From Aquimonas voraii (GTDB lineage Bacteria > Pseudomonadota > Gammaproteobacteria > Xanthomonadales > Xanthomonadaceae), in the NCBI RefSeq assembly GCF_900101825.1, contig NZ_FNAG01000001.1, forward strand, positions 496,001 to 560,000: a stretch of DNA of 64,000 nt, given 5' to 3'. The position numbers were made by a program, and so were the translations under genes. Shown here in pieces: positions 57,125 through 64,000 of this stretch. Numbering within the stretch: position 1 is the first letter of the stretch; the number at the start of each line of letters is the position of its first letter. A model generated the notes under the pieces. The model did not search any database, was not told the DNA's origin, and was given only the letters and a program-made list of their open reading frames with translations.

Positions 57125-59155
57125 TCATGCCGTCCGTTTTGCGCCCCGCGAGTCGGGAATCTCGATGGTGAACGTGGTGCCTTCACCCAGCCTGCTGTCG
57201 ACCGAGATCCGCCCCCCGAGAACGCTCGTCACCAGGTTGTAGAGGATGTGAAGCCCAAGCCCGGACCCCCCCTGCCCGAATCGGGTGGTGAAGAAGGGCT
57301 CGAAGATGCGGCCCAGGTGCTCGTCGGCGATGCCCGCGCCGTCGTCCCGCACGCTCAGCTGCACCCAGCCGTTGCCTGCGCGGCGTCCATCGATGTGCAG
57401 CGAGCCCTGTTCACGCTCGGTGTAGGCATGGGTGACCGCATTGCTGATGAGGATCATCAGGGTTTGCGAGAGCGCGCCCGGGAAACTGTCGAGCTGGATC
57501 TCCGGCTCGATGTCGATGCCCAGTTGGATGCCCGCCTTGCGCAGGGAAGGGGTCATCACGATGCCCACTTCGGCCACCAGATCAGCCAGCCCGAAGCGTC
57601 GCTGCTGATGGCTGGCCTGGTCCACCGCCAGCTGCTTGAAATTGTTCACGAGGTCGGCGGCGCGCTGCAGGTTGCGGCTGAGCATGTCGGAGGCCTCGCC
57701 CACGGTGTCCATGAAGGCGTGCAGTGCCTGTCGCGTCAAGCCGCTCTCCAGCGATCTCTGCAGAGCTTCGTGCGCATGCTTGACCGTCGAGGCTACGGTG
57801 ATGGCGTTGCCGATCGGCGTGTTCAGTTCGTGCGCCACCCCGGCGACCAGCGAGCCGAGGGCGGCGAGCTTCTCGGATTGGATCAGGTCCTGCTGGGTCC
57901 GGCCAAGGTCCAGGAGCGCTCTTGACAGCTCGCCCGTACGTTGTTGCACGCGGGCCTCCAAGTTCTGGTTGAGCTCTTCCAGCTTGCGCTCGACCTCCTT
58001 GCGTTCGCTGATGTCGCGGACGAAGCAGTTGTTGTATTCCCGGCCATCGAAGGCCAGGTAATTGGCGATAACCTCCACCGGGAACAGCGTGCCGTCCTTG
58101 CGCCGATGTCGCGTCTCGAAGCGCAGGCGTCCGCGCTCACGGAGTTCTTCGAAGACGGCCTTCGCGCTTGCCGCCGGGAAGTCGGGATCGATGTCTGCAA
58201 CCTCCATCGTTGCCAGTTCTTCCCGCGTGTAGCCGAGGTTGGTGCAGGCGGTGTCGTTGACGAAGAGAAAACGCGTATCCGGGGCGATCAGGAAGAACGC
58301 ATCGCCTGCGCGCTCCACTGCGAACTGGGTCAGCCGCAGCGCGGTTTCGTCCTGCTTGCGCTGGGTCAGGTCGCGCGTCAGCCAGACGCCGATTCGGCGA
58401 TCGCCAAGCTCGATCCGCTTGGCCGAGACCTCGCAGTAGAGCGTGCTGCCCGAACGGTCACGGCAGGTGATCGGCGCGGATTCCACCTGTCCAGCGCGCG
58501 CGAGCTGATCGATCAGCTCGCGGTAGCGGCTCGGGTCGGCAAACAGTCCGAGTTCCTCGCCGCTGCGACCGACCGCGACCTCACGATCGATGCCGAAACA
58601 TTCGCCCCACCTTCGATTGACGTCGATGAAGCGGCCGCTCTCGATATCGAGGGTGGCGAGCGGCTCAGGCATGAGCTGAAAGGTTGCCGCCAGCAGGGCG
58701 CGACTGTCGCTGAGGCGATCCTCGGCCTGCTTGCGGTCGGTGATGTCGGTGATGAAGCCATCGAGGTAGAGCACCTCGCCGCGGGCGTCGCGGACGGCGC
58801 GCCCGGTCTCGGCCACCCAGCGGTAGTAGCCCGCACGGTGGCGTACCCGGTACTGGATCTGCCAGCTGCGATCCGCCCGGATCGCGGCATGCACTTCCGC
58901 CGCCACGCGGTCATTGTCCTCGGGGTGGTTGAGCTTGCCGTAGGAGATCACCGCGTTGTTCAGCAGTTCCTCGGCGCGGTAGCCGGTGATGCTGTCGATG
59001 CTGCTGCTGAGGTAGAGCATGGTCCAGTCTTCATCGCATCGGCAGCGGAACGCCGTGCCCGGCAGGTTCTCGAGCAGTGACTGGAACTGATCGTGGCTGG
59101 CGCGCAGTTCCGCCAACGCGCCCTGCGACTGCGCGAATTCCTTGTCTGTGGCCAC
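57125..59155 (-). CDS. Hybrid-free PAS sensor histidine kinase
   Basis: A 676-residue cytoplasmic kinase. Three PAS domains (about residues 20-145, 150-270 and 275-395, each followed by a PAC motif, such as DGFITDITDRK and CFVRDISERK) lead through a coiled segment to the HisKA-like dimerisation helix (GSLVAGVAHELNTPIGNA, phospho-His) and an ATPase domain with N box ILISNAVTHAYT, DDGAGI, FFTTRFGQGGSGLGLHI. There are no membrane segments, so it senses something inside the cell. GTG 59155 is chosen for its AGAGG; the next gene, a REC-DUF3369-GGDEF-EAL regulator, is its probable target. Confidence 0.92.
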   Translation of the reverse strand: MATDKEFAQSQGALAELRASHDQFQSLLENLPGTAFRCRCDEDWTMLYLSSSIDSITGYRAEELLNNAVISYGKLNHPEDNDRVAAEVHAAIRADRSWQIQYRVRHRAGYYRWVAETGRAVRDARGEVLYLDGFITDITDRKQAEDRLSDSRALLAATFQLMPEPLATLDIESGRFIDVNRRWGECFGIDREVAVGRSGEELGLFADPSRYRELIDQLARAGQVESAPITCRDRSGSTLYCEVSAKRIELGDRRIGVWLTRDLTQRKQDETALRLTQFAVERAGDAFFLIAPDTRFLFVNDTACTNLGYTREELATMEVADIDPDFPAASAKAVFEELRERGRLRFETRHRRKDGTLFPVEVIANYLAFDGREYNNCFVRDISERKEVERKLEELNQNLEARVQQRTGELSRALLDLGRTQQDLIQSEKLAALGSLVAGVAHELNTPIGNAITVASTVKHAHEALQRSLESGLTRQALHAFMDTVGEASDMLSRNLQRAADLVNNFKQLAVDQASHQQRRFGLADLVAEVGIVMTPSLRKAGIQLGIDIEPEIQLDSFPGALSQTLMILISNAVTHAYTEREQGSLHIDGRRAGNGWVQLSVRDDGAGIADEHLGRIFEPFFTTRFGQGGSGLGLHILYNLVTSVLGGRISVDSRLGEGTTFTIEIPDSRGAKRTA

Positions 59156-59377
59156 AGCGCTGCCTCTTATGACGGGGGTGCAGTCCGGGCGTGATCGCGT
59201 TGTGAGGACGCGCGCAGCCCGTGGATTCACCCGCCCATGCAAAATCGGCGCCCGTATGGGCAACCGCGCGGGTGGGCCCGTGGCGGCGCTCACAGTCGGG
59301 CGACTGGGCTATTGGACCGCGGTCCGCGAGCGCCCGCCTCTGTGGGCCGCCAGCGCGGACGGGCGCGCCGGGACAGC

Positions 59378-60112
59378 TCAGCCCCAGTCGCCGCGCAGGG
59401 CTTGCAGCGCCGCCAGGGCGGCGATACCGGCGGTTTCCGTGCGCAGAATGCGTGGCCCGAGGCGCAGGCCCTGGGCGCCGGCCGCGCGCAGCTGTCCGAG
59501 ATCGCGTGGACTCAGGCCGCCCTCGGGACCGATCACCAGGGTCAGTCGTTCGAAGGCCGGCAAGGCGGACAGGCTGTGTTCGCCGTCGGGATCCAGCGCC
59601 AGGATCAGGTGGCCGTCGGCCCTTGAGGCCGCGAGGAAATCCGCCAGCGCGCGCGGCTCCTCGATCTGCGGCAGGCGCGCGCGTCCGCACTGCTCGCAGG
59701 CGCTGGCGACCACGCCGCGCCAGTGCTGCAGTCGCCGGTCGGCGCGTTCGGCATCGAGTTTGACCTCGGTACGCTCAGTGACCACGGGTGCAATTCGGCT
59801 GACGCCCAGCTCGGTGGCTTTCTGCAGCACCCAGTCCATCTTCTCGCCGCGCGCCAGCGCCTGCGCCAGGGTCACCTGCAGCGGCGATTCGCGCTGGACC
59901 TCTATCCGCGCTTCGACCTGCACCTCGGCGCTGCGCTTGGCGACCGCACTGATCCGCGCGCGGTAGTCGTAGCCATCGCCGTTGAACAGCAGCACCTCGT
60001 CGCCGAGGCCAAGGCGCAGCACGCGCAGCAGGTGGGTGGCGGCGGATTCGGGCAGGGCGAGGGTCTGGCCCTCGATCAGCTCGGCGTCGATATGGCTGCG
60101 GATGCTGCGCAT
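59378..60112 (-). CDS. rsmE: 16S rRNA m3U1498 methyltransferase
   Basis: Methylates U1498 of 16S rRNA in the 30S subunit using S-adenosylmethionine. 244 residues as in E. coli. It has an N-terminal PUA-like domain and a SPOUT domain with the trefoil-knot LTLVIGPEGGLSPRDLGQLRAAGAQGLRLGPRILRTETAGIAALAAL. KMDWVLQKATELGVSRIAPV is also typical. ATG 60112 (MRSIRSHID) fits the family's start; further ATGs upstream at 60127 and 60163 are less likely. It is divergent from the helicase gene. Confidence 0.95.
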   Translation of the reverse strand: MRSIRSHIDAELIEGQTLALPESAATHLLRVLRLGLGDEVLLFNGDGYDYRARISAVAKRSAEVQVEARIEVQRESPLQVTLAQALARGEKMDWVLQKATELGVSRIAPVVTERTEVKLDAERADRRLQHWRGVVASACEQCGRARLPQIEEPRALADFLAASRADGHLILALDPDGEHSLSALPAFERLTLVIGPEGGLSPRDLGQLRAAGAQGLRLGPRILRTETAGIAALAALQALRGDWG

Positions 60113-60303
60113 GGCGGTGTCTGGCATCGGAAAACAGGCGTGAATGTACCAGCGGTCTCGCATGGCGCTTGCGTCGATGCGGCACACGCGCGTCGGCGCA
60201 AAGAGCGCGGGTGACGGGGTCGGCGCGCGCCCGTGCGCCCCAGTCTCAGGCCCTGAGACAGCGCTGCGCTTCGCTTGCCGCCCCGCGCTTCGAGCCCGTC
60301 GCC

Positions 60304-62742
60304 ATGTCCCTGCCTGCGCCCTTGCCCTATGCCCCGCAGCTGATCGAAACGCACAGCCGTGCCATCGCCGAGGCGCCGCGCATCGAGCGAGTCCGTGCCG
60401 ACCGGCTCACCGGCAAGCTCAAGCACAAGTACGGCAGCCGCATCACCGGGCATTCGGTGCAGCCGGCGCGCGAGGGCCGCTACGCCGAGCTGCCCGCCGA
60501 CCTGCCGGCACCGATCGCGAATGCGCTGCGCGCGCGCGGCATCGAGCGTCTCTACAGCCACCAGGCGGAGGCCTGGCAGCGCGCGCAGGCCGGCGAGAAT
60601 TTCGTGGTGGTGACACCGACCGCCTCGGGGAAGACGCTCTGCTACACCCTGCCGGTGCTGGCCGGCGCCATCGAGAATCGCAGCAAGGCGCTCTATCTGT
60701 TCCCGACGAAGGCTCTGGCTCAGGACCAGCTGGCCGAGCTGCTGGAGTTGAATCGCGCCGGCGGGCTCGGCATCAAGGCCCACACCTTCGACGGCGACAC
60801 GCCCGGCGATGCGCGCCAGGCGATCCGCCTGCACGGTGATCTGGTGATCAGCAATCCGGACATGCTGCACCAGGCGATCCTGCCGCACCACACCAAGTGG
60901 GCGCAGTTCTTCGAGAACCTGCGCTACGTGGTGATCGACGAGATCCACAGCTACCGCGGCGTGTTCGGCGCGCATCTCGCCAACGTGCTGCGCCGGCTGC
61001 AGCGGATCTGCGCCTTCTATGGAGCGAAGCCGCAATTCATCCTGGCCTCGGCGACGATCGGCAATCCGGCCGAGCATGCCTCAGCGCTGATCGGCGCGCC
61101 TGTCGAGGCGATCACCGACAGCGGCGCACCCAGCGGCGAGAAACACCTGCTGCTGTGGAACCCACCGATGGTCAATCGCGAACTCGGCATCCGCGCCTCG
61201 GCGCGCTCGCAGAGCACCCGCATCGCCCGGCTGGCGATCAAGGCCGGCCTGAAGGCGCTGGTATTCGCGCAGACGCGGCTCTTGGTCGAGGTCATCACCA
61301 AGTACCTTAAGGACGTCTTCGACCACGACCCGCGGCTCCCGCCGCGGATTCGCGGCTACCGCGGCGGCTACCTGCCGACCGAGCGCCGCGAGGTCGAGCG
61401 GGCCATGCGCGAGGGCCGCATCGATGGCCTGGTAGGCACCTCGGCGCTGGAGCTCGGCGTCGATATCGGGGCGCTGGATGTGGTCGTGCTGAACGGCTAT
61501 CCGGGCAGCATCGCCGCGACCCGCCAGCGGCTCGGCCGCGCTGGCCGCCGTGGCCAGCCCAGCTTGGGCGTGCTGGTCGCCGGCAGCACCGCGCTGGACC
61601 AGTACATCGTGCGGCATCCGGAGTTCTTCGAATCGGCCTCGCCGGAGATGGCGCGCATCCACGCCGACCATCCGCTGATCCTGCTCGACCACATCCGCTG
61701 CGCGGCATTCGAGCTGCCCTTTGTCGAAGGCGAACGTTTCGGCGGCGTCGAGCCCGCGCCCTGGCTGGAGGTGCTGGCCGAGGCCGAGGTGCTGCACCAG
61801 GAGTCCGGCCGCTGGGAATGGATCGCCGACAGCTTTCCGGCCAATGCGGTGTCGCTGCGCTCGATCGCCGATGGCAATTTCGTGGTGGTCGACCGCAGCG
61901 ACGGGCGCCAGCAGATCATCGCCGAGGTCGACTACTCGGCGGCCGCGCTGACGCTGTACGAGGGCGCGATCTATCTGCTGCAGTCGCAGCCCTTCCAGGT
62001 CGAGAAACTCGACTGGACCGGCCGCAAGGCCTACGTCACACGGGTCAGCGTCGACTACTACACCGACGCCATCGACTACACACGCCTGCGTGTGCTGGAG
62101 CGCTTCGACGGCAGCAAGGCGGGCGAGGGCAGCTGCCATCACGGCGAGGTGCACGTCGTGCGCCGTGTCTCGGGCTACAAGAAGATCCGCTACTACACCC
62201 ACGAGAACATCGGCTATGGCCCGGTCAACCTGCCGGACCAGGAGCTGCACACCACGGCGCTGTGGTGGTCGCTGCCGGCGGAGGTGCTGGAGTCGGGTTT
62301 CGACAGCCGGCAGGACGCGCTGGATGCCTTCCTCGCCGCCGCCCACGCGCTGCATCTGGTGGCGGGGCTGTCGGCCATGGCCGAGGCCCGCGACCTGCAG
62401 CAGTCGGTCGGCAGCGCCGATGGCAGCTGGAGCCGGGTCGAAGGCTTCGGCCGCGACTTGCCCGATGCCGCCGAGGCAGACAGCCGCTTCGCGCCGGCAG
62501 TGTTCCTCTATGACAACTACCCCGGTGGTATCGGTCTGTCGGAGCCGCTGTTCAAGCGTCGAACCGAACTGGTGCGGGCGGCGCTGGATCTGGTCGAGGC
62601 CTGCGACTGCGCAGCGGGATGCCCGGCCTGCGTGGGGCCGGCCCTGCAGGTCGATGAAGAACAGGGCAAGCAGGGGGCGGGACCGAAGGGGTTGGCCCAG
62701 CGCGTGCTGGAGCTCTGGGGCGGGCAGGCTGCGCATGGCTGA
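60304..62742 (+). CDS. DEAD/H-box helicase of the YprA/MrfA/Hrq1 family
   Basis: An 812-residue superfamily 2 helicase. Motifs: TPTASGKT (Walker A, near residue 107), VIDEIHSY (DEVH-type box II), LASATIGNP (III), VFAQTR (IV), GTSALELGVDIGALDVV (V) and QRLGRAGRRGQ (VI). The C-terminus carries a DUF1998/MZB domain with the cysteine cluster CDCAAGCPAC, a metal site. B. subtilis MrfA (YprA) with MrfB repairs mitomycin C damage. The next gene is a MrfB-like exonuclease, overlapping by eight bases, so this is the same pair. Start ATG 60304. Confidence 0.93.
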   Translation: MSLPAPLPYAPQLIETHSRAIAEAPRIERVRADRLTGKLKHKYGSRITGHSVQPAREGRYAELPADLPAPIANALRARGIERLYSHQAEAWQRAQAGENFVVVTPTASGKTLCYTLPVLAGAIENRSKALYLFPTKALAQDQLAELLELNRAGGLGIKAHTFDGDTPGDARQAIRLHGDLVISNPDMLHQAILPHHTKWAQFFENLRYVVIDEIHSYRGVFGAHLANVLRRLQRICAFYGAKPQFILASATIGNPAEHASALIGAPVEAITDSGAPSGEKHLLLWNPPMVNRELGIRASARSQSTRIARLAIKAGLKALVFAQTRLLVEVITKYLKDVFDHDPRLPPRIRGYRGGYLPTERREVERAMREGRIDGLVGTSALELGVDIGALDVVVLNGYPGSIAATRQRLGRAGRRGQPSLGVLVAGSTALDQYIVRHPEFFESASPEMARIHADHPLILLDHIRCAAFELPFVEGERFGGVEPAPWLEVLAEAEVLHQESGRWEWIADSFPANAVSLRSIADGNFVVVDRSDGRQQIIAEVDYSAAALTLYEGAIYLLQSQPFQVEKLDWTGRKAYVTRVSVDYYTDAIDYTRLRVLERFDGSKAGEGSCHHGEVHVVRRVSGYKKIRYYTHENIGYGPVNLPDQELHTTALWWSLPAEVLESGFDSRQDALDAFLAAAHALHLVAGLSAMAEARDLQQSVGSADGSWSRVEGFGRDLPDAAEADSRFAPAVFLYDNYPGGIGLSEPLFKRRTELVRAALDLVEACDCAAGCPACVGPALQVDEEQGKQGAGPKGLAQRVLELWGGQAAHG

Positions 62743-63733
62743 ACTCGCCGAGCGTCTGCGGCGCCTTCGAGCGCAGGCCGGTGCACCGCCAGAGCCGGTG
62801 CCCGTGCGTACCGCGCCAACGGTCGACACAAGCCCGCCCGCAATGTCCACGCAGTCGGCGCTCCATCCACCGCCAGCGCGCGTGGACGGCCTCAAGGTTC
62901 TGCTGCGGCGGCAGGTGGCGCGGTCGGGCCACGGCGCTGTTTCGAACGTGGCGGCAGGCCCTCCAGCAGAAGGGGAGGGCGTCCTGATCCCGGGGCCGAC
63001 TGTGGGTGTCGCGATTTCGTCGCAGGCTCCCGGCACCGAGATCAGCCACGGCCTGTTCGAGCATCGCGAGCTGCTCGCGATGCCTGCGCCAGTGCCCTGG
63101 CTGTGGCTGCCCGATCTGCATCCGCAGCTGCTGCCCACTGATGCCCTGCTGCACTTCGATACCGAGACGACGGGCCTGGCGGGCGGCACCGGCACGCGAG
63201 CCTTCATGTTGGGATTCGCGCGCTGGCGGCCTGAAGGGCTCGAGGTCCGCCAGCTGTGGATCAATGCCCTCGGCGCCGAGCCGGCGATGCTGGAGCGCTT
63301 TGCGCAGTGGCTCGCCGAAGGCGCCTTCCAGCTGGTCAGCTACAACGGCCGCAGCTTCGACGCGCCTCTGCTGCGCGCGCGCTATCGCCTCAGCCGTCAG
63401 CGCGATCCGCTGGCGGGGCTGCCGCACCACGACCTGCTGCACGCGGTGCGGCGCCGCTTCCGCCGTGAGTGGCCGAACTGTCGGCTGGCCGAAGCCGAGG
63501 CGCGCCTGCTCGGCGTGCGCCGGATCGATGACCTGCCCGGTGCGGCGGCGCCCGCGGCTTTCCTGGAAGCCCTGCGCGGCAGCAGCGCGGCACCGCTGCA
63601 GCGCGTGCGCGCGCATCATTTCCAGGATCTGGTGAGCCTGGCTGGGTTGCTGCCGCGGCTGTGCGAGCTGGCGTTCCAGGCGCCGCGCAGCTGGAGCCTG
63701 CAGGCCTCGCTGGCAGTTCGCGGCGGCGGATGA
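62735..63733 (+). CDS. YprB/MrfB-like DEDD exonuclease
   Basis: A 332-residue protein. The N-terminal 120 residues are low-complexity and Pro/Ala-rich. The exonuclease core (about residues 140-300) shows HFDTETTGLAGGTGTRAFMLG (Asp and Glu of motif I), SYNGRSFDAPLL (Asp), and the final HHFQDLVSLAGL. It lacks the C-terminal TPR region of B. subtilis MrfB. The ATG overlaps the helicase stop. Expected role: DNA repair with the upstream helicase, here in a gammaproteobacterium. Confidence 0.9.
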   Translation: MAELAERLRRLRAQAGAPPEPVPVRTAPTVDTSPPAMSTQSALHPPPARVDGLKVLLRRQVARSGHGAVSNVAAGPPAEGEGVLIPGPTVGVAISSQAPGTEISHGLFEHRELLAMPAPVPWLWLPDLHPQLLPTDALLHFDTETTGLAGGTGTRAFMLGFARWRPEGLEVRQLWINALGAEPAMLERFAQWLAEGAFQLVSYNGRSFDAPLLRARYRLSRQRDPLAGLPHHDLLHAVRRRFRREWPNCRLAEAEARLLGVRRIDDLPGAAAPAAFLEALRGSSAAPLQRVRAHHFQDLVSLAGLLPRLCELAFQAPRSWSLQASLAVRGGG

Positions 63734-63776
63734 GTCGCCGACCATCGCTGCGGTCTTGTTCTGTGTGAAATTTCCT

Positions 63777-63806
63777 TTGACGGATGTCTTGGAAAAGTGA
63801 TATTTC
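63777..63806 (+). promoter_or_regulatory. Candidate sigma-70 promoter for the last gene
   Basis: TTGACG (63777-63782) and TATTTC (63801-63806), spaced by 18 bases, in an AT-rich patch unusual for this window. It lies about 130 bases upstream of the ATG at 63937. Confidence 0.4.
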
Positions 63807-63936
63807 GACTATCACGTCTGGGAGCAGCTCGGCTTCCGAGCGGCAGCTGCGCGGACGGAGGCGGAGCGAGTGGCCTCGCGTTGAGAGTGGCGTCTGTCGG
63901 CCCTCAGGCACCCCACTTCCGAACCCGAGGCTGCCA

Positions 63937-64000
63937 ATGCGTCATTCCCTGCTGCGTTCCGCCCTGCTGCTTGCCCTTGGCTGTTCCGCCGCGCTACCCG
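63937..64000 (+). CDS. Start of a secreted protein (cut off by the window end)
   Basis: ATG 63937 with GAGG nine bases before opens MRHSLLRSALLLALGCSAALP, a typical signal peptide, and runs open to the end of the window. Only 21 codons are visible; the product cannot be named. The Cys in this segment might be a lipobox, LGCS, but the pattern is not ideal. Confidence 0.55.
   Translation, partial: MRHSLLRSALLLALGCSAALP

Overview
This 64 kb window is a high-GC, densely packed chromosomal segment from a gammaproteobacterium. The gene order hflC / DUF2065 / purA, the block pyrG-kdsA-eno-ftsB-ispD, and the many intergenic GGGATTC-type heptamers point to the order Xanthomonadales (Lysobacterales). 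That placement is an inference from gene content. I see no tRNA, rRNA, CRISPR array, insertion sequence or prophage. Both ends cut through genes: hflC on the left and a secreted protein on the right.

Layout. 1-4.2 kb: the end of hflC, a DUF2065 gene, purA with a duplicated 5' end, a solitary integron-type gene cassette carrying a small lipoprotein, a NUDIX hydrolase and a DUF2721 protein. 4.6-9.7 kb: a redox module of two divergent pairs. One pair is a decaheme cytochrome plus an MtrB/PioB-type outer-membrane barrel; the other is a ferric-reductase-like flavoprotein plus a small cytochrome c. 9.8-16.6 kb: a TPR-like protein, a small basic protein, an acyl-CoA-binding protein with a TetR regulator, a Tat-exported PhoX phosphatase and a two-domain fatty acyl-CoA reductase. 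16.7-25.2 kb: two small cytochromes c, then an RND efflux operon with one adaptor and two permeases. 25.3-33.9 kb: apbC, ilvA, a lipase-like hydrolase, a phosphate-type porin under a good Pho box, and a 7TM-GGDEF cyclase.

33.9-40.2 kb: the pyrG-kdsA-eno-ftsB-ispD block and a convergent stand-alone homoserine dehydrogenase. 40.6-44.1 kb: an Mla-type lipid transport operon (permease, ATPase, MCE protein, auxiliary lipoprotein). 44.3-51.2 kb: hemolysin III, pyroglutamyl peptidase, a hydrolase, a PLDc_N/TPR protein, sbcB, and DUF456 and RDD membrane proteins. 51.5-54.7 kb: circularly permuted ATP-grasp, alpha-E and the Anbu proteasome homologue. 54.9-59.2 kb: an overlapping histidine kinase / REC-DUF3369-GGDEF-EAL pair. 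59.4-63.7 kb: rsmE, and divergently a YprA/YprB (MrfA/MrfB)-like helicase-exonuclease pair.

How parts work together. The 4.6-9.7 kb genes could move electrons between the inner membrane and the cell surface. The acyl-CoA reductase with the acyl-CoA-binding protein suggests fatty alcohol or wax ester metabolism. PhoX and the OprO/P-type porin each have Pho-box-like sequences and probably form part of the phosphate-starvation response. The Anbu cluster is the least understood conserved system here. The integron cassette, inserted between purA and the NUDIX gene at what looks like a secondary site, is the clearest sign of gene transfer.
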